A DNA stretch of 64,000 nucleotides, taken from the NCBI GenBank assembly GCA_904419525.1, contig CAJFRT010000011.1, forward strand, positions 1 to 64,000. The letters run 5' to 3'. The DNA comes from Candidatus Gallimonas merdae (GTDB taxonomy: Bacteria; Bacillota; Clostridia; Christensenellales; Borkfalkiaceae). The position numbers and the translations under genes were made by a program. The stretch's first letter is position 1; every line of letters begins with the position of its first letter. The notes beneath the pieces were generated by a model. The model did no database searches, was not told where the DNA came from, and saw only the letters and a list, made by a program, of their open reading frames with translations. Positions 1 to 8,277 of this stretch are shown here, piece after piece.

Positions 1-78
1 GACAGCGCCTACCGTATGCACATATTCGTAGAATGTAGCGTCCACAAGCGTGTTCCCGTTCAGTTGAGAAATTTCCAT
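1..78 (-). CDS. Tail-fibre/baseplate paralogue, N-terminal part only (runs off the window)
   Basis: The minus strand opens with MEISQLNGNTLV and stays open for 26 codons to the window edge. The N-terminus matches those of the next two genes (M-x-I-S-Q-L-N-G-N), so this is a third member of a tandem family of small tail-fibre or tail-collar proteins. An AAAGGAG ribosome binding site lies about 11 nt upstream. A second ATG 7 nt upstream, closer to that site, is in another frame. The rest of the gene, and the left end of the prophage, are not visible. Confidence 0.6.
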   Translation of the reverse strand, partial: MEISQLNGNTLVDATFYEYVHTVGAV

Positions 79-123
79 AGCCCATAAAACTCCTTTGATG
101 TAATTTCATAGGCGGATCTTTGT

Positions 124-543
124 TTATGCGACGCGCGACCACGCATACACGGCTCTGTACGGGGGCATGTTGTTGTGGGATTGGTTGCCCCCCGTATAGG
201 TAAGTTGCTGCTGATTCGCTGTTCCAAGAATCCAAATCTGCTGATCTCCGTCTTGACGAAGATGCCCCCATGACTGCATTGCGGTTTCAAAATTGTGCCT
301 ATGACTTGGCATTTGCTCCACGGAGAGCGTTACATCCGCTGCACCTCCCGTACTTCCCGCCGCGTAAGTATTCCCGGCGCAAAGTAAAAAGACATCTTCG
401 ATTCGCTCCCACGTCCCGCCTATGAACGACGCGGGAGACACATTCACGGTGGAAAAATAGATACGTCCTACCGGATAGTATGTATCAAGTAATGCTTCCC
501 CCCCCATGACGAGCGGGTTGCCGTTCAACTGACTGATTTGCAT
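124..543 (-). CDS. Phage tail-collar/tail-fibre protein, paralogue A
   Basis: A 139-residue protein with the tail-collar hallmarks P-V-G near the N-terminus, a G-T-W-E-R-I core, and a MPSHRHNF stretch of the kind seen in receptor-binding tips. It probably sits at the tail end and helps host recognition. The start at MQISQLNGN is chosen because AAGGAGG lies 7 nt upstream; a longer reading frame upstream has no ribosome binding site. A run of eight G (positions 498-505) near codon 13 is in frame here, whereas the matching run in the neighbouring paralogue is one base longer and breaks the frame. Confidence 0.8.
   Translation of the reverse strand: MQISQLNGNPLVMGGEALLDTYYPVGRIYFSTVNVSPASFIGGTWERIEDVFLLCAGNTYAAGSTGGAADVTLSVEQMPSHRHNFETAMQSWGHLRQDGDQQIWILGTANQQQLTYTGGNQSHNNMPPYRAVYAWSRVA
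498..505 (-). repeat. 8-G homopolymer inside tail-fibre paralogue A
   Basis: Eight consecutive G on the coding strand, shortly after the start codon of paralogue A; with eight the reading frame continues. It is the counterpart of the 9-G tract in paralogue B. Confidence 0.9.
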
Positions 544-554
544 TTTTTGCCTCC

Positions 555-1023
555 TTATTCGATTCGTTCCCAAGCGTAAAATGCTTTGTACGGCGGCAGA
601 ACGCTAAAAGGCTCGCCTTCTCCCGCCTCCTTTGTTGAAAGTGCGGCCGTCGATCCTCCGTGCGGCATTGCCGTGTTCCAATATTTGTTCGGGCCATCTG
701 CAGATCCGTTTCTGTACCCAAGATTCCGAACGCCGTATTCTGTCGTATACTCCTCAAAACACATCTGTTCGACATGTGAATGCGGAGCAAGATTCGCCTC
801 AATAAGCGTTACATTGGCATTTCCCCCTTTGCTGCCGGCCGCATAATTCGTCCCGGCAAACAGCGGAAAAACGTCCTCAACTCTCTCCCACGTCCCGCCG
901 AGAAACTGCGCCGGCGATTGATTATTCGATGAAACGTACACGCTCCCTACGGGGAATATAGCATCTAAAAGTAACCCCCCCCCGCATTACGAGATCGTTT
1001 CCGTTGAGCTGACTGATTTGCAT
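555..1023 (-). pseudogene. Tail-collar/tail-fibre paralogue B, frameshifted at a 9-G tract (possibly phase-variable)
   Basis: From a well-placed start (AGGAGGAATGTT-ATG) the protein begins MQISQLNGNDLVMRGGG and hits a TAG 7 codons after the ATG that precedes the G run. If the run of nine G is read as eight, the frame continues as LLLDAIFPVGSVYVSS and on into a full tail-collar domain (G-T-W-E-R-V-E-D, P-H-S-H-V-E) ending at the stop near 555. The rest of the frame is intact and close to paralogue A, so only one base separates on from off. This could be slipped-strand phase variation, a recent inactivation, or a homopolymer sequencing error. The downstream part could also start internally at MYVSS, but no ribosome binding site supports that. 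Confidence 0.8.
975..983 (-). repeat. 9-G homopolymer that breaks the frame of paralogue B
   Basis: Nine consecutive G on the coding strand. Removing one G restores the frame shared with paralogue A. Confidence 0.9.
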
Positions 1024-1036
1024 AACATTCCTCCTG

Positions 1037-1915
1037 TCACTGTTCAATGTCGATGATCAGATTGTACGTTCCGTCGGAAAGCTGTTGGTATTGACCGACA
1101 ACTTTTTGCGCCTTCCCTGCCGTCAAGTTCGGGAATGTCCCGCTCTTGTCCGCTTTGTTGTTGAGTGCCGTTTTCGTTGCCGTGGAAATCGGCTTATTCG
1201 CGTCCGACGTATTGTCAACGTTGGAAAGCCCGATATTGTCACGCGCCTGCTGCCTCTGCTGGTCCGTGAGCGTCTGCTCTTCGTTAAAATGTACCGCGCC
1301 CTCATCGACGCCGCTTGCCCCGCGCGGGATCTTCGCATCAAAATCCAGCAGAACTTTGTTCGTTCCCTCTTCACGGCGCACACTGACGTCAAAATCCGCA
1401 TCAAGGCCCGCAGCCAGCGTCTCCGTGGTAACCGTTCCAACTTCGATATTAACGTCTCCGCCGCCCGATCCGTAAATAATATCGAGCGTCTTCGTGAGAT
1501 TGGAGATCGTTCCGTCCGGATTATGCGTAAAGCTGGCAAGCTCCGCCTGATAGGTCCCTATGTCGCTCTGGTACAGGGAGTTCTGAACGAGCGGCTGCGG
1601 CGTACGGATGAAAAATGAAAAGTCCACGTCTCCGTTGGACGCAAGCGTCACCTGTGCAACGATCTGATAGGACGTCGGATTGAGCGGCACGGACGAGAGC
1701 GCAAGTGTCTCGATCCCGGTCACTTTGATTCGGATCCCGTGCAGAATGATGAGCCCCGGAGAAATACCGATTGCGCTGCCCGCTGCCGTCAGCGCACATT
1801 CTGCAAGCACCCCGCCCACGATTCCGTCACGTCCGCCCGCTGCAAAGTTGTTGAATGCGCCGCCGTCAACATTCTGATTATCGACGCCGTTTTTTTCGAG
1901 AATTTTATAGCTCAT
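1037..1915 (-). CDS. Phage tail/baseplate appendage protein
   Basis: A 292-residue structural protein starting MSYKILEKNGVDN, chosen because GGAGGG sits just upstream. It has a Gly/Ala-rich N-terminal part followed by a beta-rich region. Near residue 235 the segment QARDNIGLSNVDNTSDANKP resembles the repeated segment found before the tips of many tail fibres (N-I-G-L then V-x-N-T-S-D-x-x-K-P). It lies between the distal baseplate genes and the tail-collar paralogues, so it probably links the baseplate to the receptor-binding proteins. I do not recognise a named family. Confidence 0.6.
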   Translation of the reverse strand: MSYKILEKNGVDNQNVDGGAFNNFAAGGRDGIVGGVLAECALTAAGSAIGISPGLIILHGIRIKVTGIETLALSSVPLNPTSYQIVAQVTLASNGDVDFSFFIRTPQPLVQNSLYQSDIGTYQAELASFTHNPDGTISNLTKTLDIIYGSGGGDVNIEVGTVTTETLAAGLDADFDVSVRREEGTNKVLLDFDAKIPRGASGVDEGAVHFNEEQTLTDQQRQQARDNIGLSNVDNTSDANKPISTATKTALNNKADKSGTFPNLTAGKAQKVVGQYQQLSDGTYNLIIDIEQ

Positions 1916-1926
1916 GATCCCTCCAT

Positions 1927-2847
1927 TCAAGGCAACTCCCATCCGACATTGGAACACTGTATTTTTGCCTTATGTTCCTCGCTAACAGGATAAATTGGAG
2001 AACTTGCACTCCCCGTCGGAGTAGAAGATGTAATTGTTCCATCCGTATTGATCGTAATTGTAACATCAAAATAATATGGCAGAAAAGAAGTATCAACGGA
2101 TAACGATCCGTTTGCTATAATCGTCTTCTTCGGACGAAATTTCTCCGACAATATTGCTATTGGATTTTTTACGTTTGTTATACGATTCCCCGATACTGTA
2201 ACGGCACTTGACGTTTCCACATACATGGTTTCCATGACAGCCATTTTAGCCATTCTTGCGACAGAAAATTTCGGAGACGCGACGTCTTCCCAACCGTTTT
2301 GTAAAACGATTCCTCCGTTCTCGGAAGACGCCTCTTTAAAACCCATCTCATCAAGCCTTTGATTGATTTCTGCAACGATTTCATCCACATATGAAATCCC
2401 CTGCACCATTTTCTCGATATCAGCAATGACACCGCCGGTCGCCGTAAAATGATAGAGCAGCAGGCGCGCCGTTCCGATCGTGTTCTGCGTCAGATCGTCG
2501 CTTTCTGAAATTTCCGGATAGCCCGCCGGATCGGTCAACGATTTTATCTCTGCCGTATCTGTCGCGCAATTGACTTCCAGATATACGGAATAATACTGTT
2601 TGTTCGTTACAGATGCAGACGTCGGGATGCTGACGCCGTTTGCATCAACCTCGACCTCCCACCCCTGCAGGTTGATCACTCCGCTCTGCACGACGAATGA
2701 CGCCCCACTGATCGCATATCCGATCTCCTGCCCCCTGTTCTTTACAAATCCGTCATATCCTCCATAGGCATACCGCACCATTCGCGCATCATCATGGTTG
2801 CTGACATTTGGCGTTTCACTCTCCTGCCTGATCAAACGAATCGACAT
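1927..2847 (-). CDS. Phage baseplate/upper tail protein, unassigned family
   Basis: A 306-residue protein (MSIRLIRQESETPNVSN) with an AGGAGAGAG ribosome binding site. The first 170 residues look like a baseplate protein that forms an oligomeric ring; a helical stretch with IVAEINQRLDEMGFKEA follows near residue 165, and the C-terminal part is beta-rich with Ser/Thr. Position between the distal tail genes and the fibres supports a baseplate role. No catalytic motif is evident. Confidence 0.6.
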   Translation of the reverse strand: MSIRLIRQESETPNVSNHDDARMVRYAYGGYDGFVKNRGQEIGYAISGASFVVQSGVINLQGWEVEVDANGVSIPTSASVTNKQYYSVYLEVNCATDTAEIKSLTDPAGYPEISESDDLTQNTIGTARLLLYHFTATGGVIADIEKMVQGISYVDEIVAEINQRLDEMGFKEASSENGGIVLQNGWEDVASPKFSVARMAKMAVMETMYVETSSAVTVSGNRITNVKNPIAILSEKFRPKKTIIANGSLSVDTSFLPYYFDVTITINTDGTITSSTPTGSASSPIYPVSEEHKAKIQCSNVGWELP

Positions 2848-2856
2848 TACTCTCTC

Positions 2857-3945
2857 CTATAAAATGAATGAAATTCCCGTTGTCCGGAATCCGATCTGCA
2901 CCTTCTTCAGCCCCGCCGCGTCATACTGCAACTCCCCGCACGGCAAAGACTTATAGACCGCTTCCCCACGGCGTACAACTACATTGAAGCGTGACTCCAA
3001 TGAAACGATCGGATCCTGATCTCTGTCTAACAGCCCTTCGATTTCGATATTTTCCTGATACATGCTCTCTACAAGCTCTTTGAGCGCCTCGGTATCTGCT
3101 TCCGTTTTCAGCGCTTCAACCTCGCTTGCGTCCTCCGTCTCTTCGAGCGTGATGCGGCGCTTGATCGGGTAAATATCTCTGTTGGACGGATCATTTGTGA
3201 TTTCGTTCTGCGACGTCAGGATCCACCGCGTACCCATCGTCAGTTGTTTTGCATGATCGGTCTCTGCCTTATTCAAAACATAGCCCTGCGTTTCATTGAC
3301 GTCGGCCACCCACTTCCCATAGTCGTAGATGCCCCACTCCCATAGCTTGACGGTGACATTCCGATACATCGAAAGCCCGATACGAAAAACCACCTTTTTT
3401 GCGACCAGGTCAAGCTCCGCCGCCATGAAAAGCCCGTAATATTTGAGATAGGGCGCGAAGATATCCTCCCATGCGTCATATACTGCCCATGTTTCGGCAG
3501 ATCCGGACGGCGTTAGAAACTCAAATGCGATCGTTCCGACATTGTCGTTGAAGACAAGCTCACAGGTGAAGCTCCCCTGCGTGACCTGCTCGTTCCACTT
3601 GGAAAAAACATGTTCAAGAAATGTATTGACGTCGGAAAATTCCTGCGACAGATCGAGCAGCACATCCGCTTTGAGCATCGTCTTCAAATCGGACGCCGTG
3701 ATCTTGGTCTGGTTGTCCTCTGTCAGCTGCGGAACACCCGCCAAGGCACCATAGATGTAGTTTCCTCTGTCATTTTTGATGACGACGAAGGTCGGCTGCA
3801 TGTCCTCTGTAAACGCCTCGCAGGTGCATTTCAGATCGTCCAGATCAACGGCCCGGCGTGTCAAAGAATAACTTGCATTGTCCACAACAAGCGAAGCATT
3901 GTTCTTTGTCCCTTTGAAATCCTTATCGTAAAAGGAAACGATCAT
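2857..3945 (-). CDS. Phage tail/baseplate hub protein (Gp37-like or tail-endopeptidase-like)
   Basis: About 362 residues (MIVSFYDKDFKGTKNNASL). The order tape measure, Dit, then this gene is where siphophages encode the central tail hub. Its N-terminal pattern (short beta strands, a cysteine-containing strand, then a repeat of I-Y-G-A-L-A-G) resembles hub proteins of the ReqiPepy6 Gp37 type. The start is placed at the ATG that overlaps the stop of the upstream gene (ATGA), with GGAGG 11 nt upstream; an alternative ATG lies six codons earlier. No peptidoglycan hydrolase domain can be seen. Confidence 0.6.
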   Translation of the reverse strand: MIVSFYDKDFKGTKNNASLVVDNASYSLTRRAVDLDDLKCTCEAFTEDMQPTFVVIKNDRGNYIYGALAGVPQLTEDNQTKITASDLKTMLKADVLLDLSQEFSDVNTFLEHVFSKWNEQVTQGSFTCELVFNDNVGTIAFEFLTPSGSAETWAVYDAWEDIFAPYLKYYGLFMAAELDLVAKKVVFRIGLSMYRNVTVKLWEWGIYDYGKWVADVNETQGYVLNKAETDHAKQLTMGTRWILTSQNEITNDPSNRDIYPIKRRITLEETEDASEVEALKTEADTEALKELVESMYQENIEIEGLLDRDQDPIVSLESRFNVVVRRGEAVYKSLPCGELQYDAAGLKKVQIGFRTTGISFIL

Positions 3946-4781
3946 AAGCCGTACTGCCTCCATGATCCCGTCAGCGCTCCGGAGTTCGCCCCGTCCATCG
4001 TGATCTGGATACGGCTCTTCCCGCTCTCCGCAAACAGGAATGTATCATACGACGGATCCGTGTTTGCGCTGTACTCTTCTTCCTTTATCCCGTTAAAATA
4101 CCAGATTTTTCGCGCCGCGCTGTTGATGACGAGATAATCCCCTGTCTTCAATGACAGCTCCGGGAAACTGACAATATTGTAGGCAGTCCCGTTTTCATCT
4201 ACCAGCTCAACAATAGGGGCATCCCGCGGGCCTTCCAGACGCACCGTAACCGGGACGGGTGCAAGATACGGATTATCGATCTCGTTATTTTCGACCATGT
4301 TTTTCCCGTAGCAGTACGGATATCTGAACGAATAACTTTTTCCGACGCTGGAAAAGCTGATCGTGATCGTCTGCTCGATATTGACGAAGAAGGGCGTGAG
4401 CGGTGTAAACGTTGCAGCGCACGACAGATTGTTATATTCGTCTTTTTCCGTCTTCTTCAGCTCTGTGACCTTCCCCTCCACGTATCGCGGCTGCACCCCG
4501 TCATCGTATTCAAGCGCCAACGGTACATTGACAGCAGAGTATTTCTGCAGCCATTGCGACAGGATCGTGAATTTCTCATATCCCCGCCCGATCAGATTGA
4601 TTGTGATGCCGACAGACTGCTTTTCCTGTACAACTTTCGTGACGGTATCCGTGACGTCTCCCTCGATTTTCGAGAGCTTGAGCCGCCACCCGAGTCCGCT
4701 CAAATCGGTGACAACGTCGAGCGGGAAACGGTCAATGATGGAATTGTCAATGTCAAATACGACAAACGCAAATTTCCGCAT
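3942..4781 (-). CDS. Distal tail protein (Dit-like)
   Basis: About 279 residues starting MRKFAFVVFDIDNSIIDRF, preceded by GGAGGTAAC. An N-terminal two-sheet domain is followed by a distinct C-terminal domain that ends with DGANSGALTGSWRQYGL. Directly downstream of the tape measure gene this is the usual place and size for the siphophage distal tail protein, which forms the hexameric ring connecting tail tube to baseplate. It overlaps the next gene by ATGA. Confidence 0.7.
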   Translation of the reverse strand: MRKFAFVVFDIDNSIIDRFPLDVVTDLSGLGWRLKLSKIEGDVTDTVTKVVQEKQSVGITINLIGRGYEKFTILSQWLQKYSAVNVPLALEYDDGVQPRYVEGKVTELKKTEKDEYNNLSCAATFTPLTPFFVNIEQTITISFSSVGKSYSFRYPYCYGKNMVENNEIDNPYLAPVPVTVRLEGPRDAPIVELVDENGTAYNIVSFPELSLKTGDYLVINSAARKIWYFNGIKEEEYSANTDPSYDTFLFAESGKSRIQITMDGANSGALTGSWRQYGL

Positions 4782-4782
4782 G

Positions 4783-6489
4783 TTACCTCCGCGATTGCGC
4801 AAGCGTTGCGATCTCCCGTCCGACCGCCGCCGCGATCTCCTCTGCCGTCGCCCCAGGGCTTGTCACGTTGACCGTGACATTGTATTGATCGGCATAGGTG
4901 TTGTCCGTATAGGACGATCCGCCGCCCGATGACGTGTACTCCGGGAGCGAATAGTTCCCATTCATAACGCCGTTTGCGACTTCATCGGCATCATAATCGG
5001 GCAGATTGTCCGGAACATCTATCTCATCCTTGACGGAATTGATGGCGGCAACCGCCGCCGTGATCCCCGCAACGATTCCTGTCACGGCAAGCCCGAGCGA
5101 CCATGCCGAATGAAATGCGCCGAATGCAACTGCAGCGCCGAGGACGGCTGCTGTGAGAATTCCGATGATCGCAATAACGTGCTCCAGCGTTCCCATCTTT
5201 TCCCAGTTCGCAATCAGTCCAAATGTAAGACCGATTACGGCCCCCAGCGTACTGATCCCAACCGTAGCACGTCCGGCCACACTGTTCAATTTTTGGATCA
5301 AGGAAATAAGCACTTTGATTCCTGGCACGATCTTTCCGATCAAAATGAGCAGAGGTCCCGCCACGGCAATGATGCCGAGGATTGCAAGAATGGTATCCTG
5401 CATGCCCGGAGAAAGGTTTTCAAACCAATTTGCAAGTCCCTCAATGGCAGGAACAAGCGATTCCTCAATGAATACAACTACTCGTTCGATAATGGGAGCG
5501 AGCGCCTCTCCAAGCTGTGCCGTGGCGTACTGCATGGTCGTATTCAAGCGATTGAACGTGTCGTCCAGTTCGGCAAGCGCCGCCGCCTCATCCCCCGTCA
5601 GCGACGGCATCGCCTCGAACTCTTCATTCCACTTGGCAAGATCATCCGCGCCCGCATTGATATACGGCAAAAGCTGCGTGGCGATCCTGTCCCCGAAAAT
5701 TTCATTGGCATACGCTGTCTGCAGCGTGCTGTCCTCGACTTCAGAAAGCGCCTTGAGGATCCCGTCAAACATCTCTTCGTCGGAGCCGAACTGTCTCGCG
5801 GAGATTCCGAGTGCATCAAGCGCCTGCGTTGCAGCATTCGATGTTCCCGTGGACAGATCTGCCATTGCCGCCCTGGCACGTATCAGAGCCCTTGTAAAGG
5901 CCGTAGAATCGACGCCCGCCTGCAGCGCAAGATAGTTCCATCGCTGGATCGTTTCGGCGGAGACGTCGAACTGCTGCGTCATGTCGTCGATCTCGGCGCC
6001 CGTTGCCGCCGCGCTCTTCCCGATCGCCGCCGCCCCCGCGATCAGCCCTGCCGCCGCCGCAGAGAACACGGAGACCTTCTGCCCTGCTTTTTCGATGGAA
6101 TCTCCGAGCTTATCAAACTTCTCGTTCAACTGCTCGATCTTGATATTCTTGATCCGTTCGATCCCTTCGGCAGCCTTTACGCTCTGCGTTTCAACTTTTG
6201 CAAGCTCCAGCTGAAGTTTCGCATAATCTTCCGGATCGAATTTCCCGCTTTCCTCCATGTGCTTTAACTGCGCACGGAGAGCCTGCGCCTTTTGTTCGCA
6301 TAACTCAATGGCTTTCTGAAATTGCCCCATCGCTTGCACGGCGCGGTTTTCATCGTATTTGAAATCTAAACTCTTTTCCAGATCGGTCGCCGATTTTTGC
6401 GTTTGTCTGATCTCGCGGTCCAACCCTCTCATGCTATCCATGAAAGTCTTGGTGTCCGCTCCGATTTTTATCGTGACGCTTTTTGCCAT
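4783..6489 (-). CDS. Tail tape measure protein (short)
   Basis: A 568-residue protein with the tape-measure layout: a long N-terminal coiled coil (residues about 15-125, rich in Glu, Lys, Gln), a Gly/Ala-rich membrane-like stretch (about 135-160), a TP901-type segment with QQFDVSAETIQRWNYLALQA, and further hydrophobic segments between about 350 and 490. It sets tail length and is probably injected during DNA delivery. The short length suggests a short tail (inference). AAGGGGGC precedes the start. It lies directly after the frameshifted chaperone pair, the standard arrangement. Confidence 0.9.
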   Translation of the reverse strand: MAKSVTIKIGADTKTFMDSMRGLDREIRQTQKSATDLEKSLDFKYDENRAVQAMGQFQKAIELCEQKAQALRAQLKHMEESGKFDPEDYAKLQLELAKVETQSVKAAEGIERIKNIKIEQLNEKFDKLGDSIEKAGQKVSVFSAAAAGLIAGAAAIGKSAAATGAEIDDMTQQFDVSAETIQRWNYLALQAGVDSTAFTRALIRARAAMADLSTGTSNAATQALDALGISARQFGSDEEMFDGILKALSEVEDSTLQTAYANEIFGDRIATQLLPYINAGADDLAKWNEEFEAMPSLTGDEAAALAELDDTFNRLNTTMQYATAQLGEALAPIIERVVVFIEESLVPAIEGLANWFENLSPGMQDTILAILGIIAVAGPLLILIGKIVPGIKVLISLIQKLNSVAGRATVGISTLGAVIGLTFGLIANWEKMGTLEHVIAIIGILTAAVLGAAVAFGAFHSAWSLGLAVTGIVAGITAAVAAINSVKDEIDVPDNLPDYDADEVANGVMNGNYSLPEYTSSGGGSSYTDNTYADQYNVTVNVTSPGATAEEIAAAVGREIATLAQSRR

Positions 6490-6498
6490 TCTGCCCCC

Positions 6499-6780
6499 TT
6501 AAAGCGCATCAAACTCTGCCTCCGTCGCCGGAGAGATCCTTCTGACGCCTGCACGCTGCATCCGTTCCTGCGCTCTCGCTCTCAAATAGTTTTTTGCATC
6601 CTCAACTTTGAGTGCGCAATACAGGCTCACGGCGTCGATCATATGCAGCCCTTTCCAGTCAATTCCCGCCTCCGCAAGCGCCTTGATATACCGAAGTCCG
6701 CGAGGCATCAGAAAGCCCTTTTGCTCTTTTACACCGCAACGTTTGAAGAGCTCAAGCATCTCTTTCTGATGCCCGATCAG
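6499..6780 (-). CDS. Tail-assembly chaperone C-terminal extension, reached by -1 frameshift (gpGT-like)
   Basis: This is the reading frame entered when ribosomes slip back one base at the heptamer 6786-6780. Frame continuity was checked by hand: from CTG after the slip site the frame runs without a stop through the ATG at 6759 and to the stop at 6499, adding about 93 residues to the upstream protein. The internal ATG has no convincing ribosome binding site, so separate translation is less likely. In phage lambda the equivalent gpGT fusion coats the tape measure during tail assembly. The piece is basic and helical, with RARAQERMQRAGVRR. Confidence 0.8.
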   Translation of the reverse strand: MIGHQKEMLELFKRCGVKEQKGFLMPRGLRYIKALAEAGIDWKGLHMIDAVSLYCALKVEDAKNYLRARAQERMQRAGVRRISPATEAEFDAL

Positions 6781-7151
6781 TTTTTTTCTGCCGCTCCGTC
6801 GAGCATGACCTTGAAAGCCTCACCGATGCGATGAACAAGCTCCTGAACATACTCCTTCTTCGTAAAATCAAACAGACGGATAAATTCAAGAAAGCTCATG
6901 TCCGTTTCCAAAAAGCAGTAAATACATTTCAGCTTGGACAAAAGACTTGCCGCATCGCTCGGCATCTTTGCGACACGCGCCGCATAATCCGTAACAGAAC
7001 ACTGTGCCGCAAGCTCCGGAAATTTCGCTTCCCACCGAAGCTGCATTCCGAGCGAAAAGTCCGCCTCCATCGCGCGCTCTTCGTAAACGAAAATGCGCTT
7101 CCCATCCTTTCCGAGTTCGTCTTTCGTGACAATCGGCAATGTAATTTTCAT
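6777..7151 (-). CDS. Tail-assembly chaperone (gpG-like)
   Basis: A 124-residue acidic, mostly helical protein starting MKITLPIVTKDELGKDGKR with AAGGAG 8 nt upstream. It lies between the major tail protein and the tape measure, where siphophages carry the chaperone pair. Its last codons are GAA AAA AAC TGA, so the canonical slippery site touches the stop codon. A fraction of ribosomes should therefore make a longer fusion; the ratio cannot be told from sequence. Confidence 0.85.
   Translation of the reverse strand: MKITLPIVTKDELGKDGKRIFVYEERAMEADFSLGMQLRWEAKFPELAAQCSVTDYAARVAKMPSDAASLLSKLKCIYCFLETDMSFLEFIRLFDFTKKEYVQELVHRIGEAFKVMLDGAAEKN
6780..6786 (-). promoter_or_regulatory. Programmed -1 ribosomal frameshift site, A_AAA_AAC
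   Basis: On the coding strand the heptamer A AAA AAC sits in the zero frame directly before TGA. This matches the X_XXY_YYZ rule exactly, and the -1 frame is open for 93 codons. No strong pseudoknot was identified by eye downstream. Confidence 0.85.
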
Positions 7152-7217
7152 GTTATGATCTCCTTTTGAACGATGCGGGAGTTGCACCCGCCGCCAGCGG
7201 CGCTCTTTCGTTCATAG

Positions 7218-7242
7218 TCCCGTACCGCAATGCGGTACGGGA
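7218..7242. other. Perfect 11-bp hairpin between major tail protein and chaperone
   Basis: The arms TCCCGTACCGC and GCGGTACGGGA flank a 3-nt loop. No T-run follows on the minus strand, so it is not a classical terminator. It may protect the abundant major-tail-protein message or reduce read-through into the chaperone gene (inference). Confidence 0.6.
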
Positions 7243-7277
7243 AACAAGAGGGGTATATGGCAAGATGCCGTATGAGC

Positions 7278-7904
7278 TTACGTTGATGCTGCCTTGGGCA
7301 CGGGAACGCTGTCCAGGAACGTCGCGTATCCGGAATCGGTGGGCTTTTTGCTCCATGTAAAGACTTTCGTCTTTTGCCCGTTCTCGTCGACATAGGCAGT
7401 TTCCCCTTCCGCGTCCAACAGATCGACACCGTATGCCGTATAGGCGTAATCCGCCGCAGACTGCGTAATGTCGTCCTGATCCTGTGTGAAACTGTCGTTG
7501 GGCGGACTGACCTGAACGCCGAACACCCACGTCTTTTTCGCTTTGCGAATGCCGTCGGCCCCGATATAGTCCGTTTCAAACCCGAAACAGATACGGGACA
7601 TGCTCTTGACGGCAATTTCTGCCGTGCCGCCGCCGTCGGGTGCGATCGCGAGTCCGACGTCCTCCTCAAAATCATCGTCCCGCGCCGTCGCACCGATCGT
7701 TCCCGATACAGAGCGATCGGACGCAAGAGAGACGATCATTTCGCCGTCCCCATAGAATGCGTGCGTCGCAACGTTTCTGTCCTTCGAGAATGTATTCATC
7801 CACGTCATCGGCTTGACGGTGGACGGCGTCCCTTCCAGCGCATATACAGCGTTTTTAACGTTGAACTGCGCAAGGTCCTTCCCCGTTTTACTCGGTGTTG
7901 CCAT
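7278..7904 (-). CDS. Major tail protein (phi13/TP901-type)
   Basis: A 208-residue protein forming the tail tube. It begins MATPSKTGKDLAQFNVKNAV and has the alternating beta-strand pattern of major tail proteins, including ATHAFYGDGEMIVSL and SVSGTIGATARDDDFEEDVG, followed by VGVQ-type strands. It lies between the connector genes and the tail chaperone. The ribosome binding site is AGGAGA. The start overlaps the preceding gene by 17 nt, suggesting translational coupling. Confidence 0.85.
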   Translation of the reverse strand: MATPSKTGKDLAQFNVKNAVYALEGTPSTVKPMTWMNTFSKDRNVATHAFYGDGEMIVSLASDRSVSGTIGATARDDDFEEDVGLAIAPDGGGTAEIAVKSMSRICFGFETDYIGADGIRKAKKTWVFGVQVSPPNDSFTQDQDDITQSAADYAYTAYGVDLLDAEGETAYVDENGQKTKVFTWSKKPTDSGYATFLDSVPVPKAAST

Positions 7905-8277
7905 GTTCGATTTCTCCTTTTATGATATTGATGATTTGTTCTTGCTCTGCCTGTACCGTTTTACGAACGAAAGGCTTTCCCTTTTTCCCGAACTCCAACA
8001 GATTTACAATCGGCACGCCCTGCTCGTTGACGCTCGTATTGTTGATATAGCGTACGTTCTTGTATTTGAAGTCCACTTCCCATGATCTTCGCGTCTCACC
8101 CGTGTCGATCGGTGTTGCCGCTTCAAGTGCTCGCTCCATATGACGTGCCGCTTTGTCAAGCCCTGCATCCACCGCAGCATACACTTCTTCGGACACCTCT
8201 ACAATCGCTTCATCGATTGCTTGTGAAAGCCCTGCAAGCGTCGGCCTCAAAGAGCCGCTACTGCGCCGCCTTGCCAT
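7888..8277 (-). CDS. HK97 gp10-like head-tail joining protein
   Basis: A 129-residue protein starting MARRRSSGSL, with GGAG 7 nt upstream. The features of the gp10 family are visible: a helical N-terminal half (AIDEAIVEVSEEVYAAVDAG), a conserved P-I-D-T-G-E-T-R-R-S-W motif near residue 60, and a C-terminal LLEFGKKGKPFVRKT motif. It probably acts at the head-tail interface. It follows the terminator-like gene rather than preceding it, a swap of the usual order. Confidence 0.75.
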   Translation of the reverse strand: MARRRSSGSLRPTLAGLSQAIDEAIVEVSEEVYAAVDAGLDKAARHMERALEAATPIDTGETRRSWEVDFKYKNVRYINNTSVNEQGVPIVNLLEFGKKGKPFVRKTVQAEQEQIINIIKGEIEHGNTE

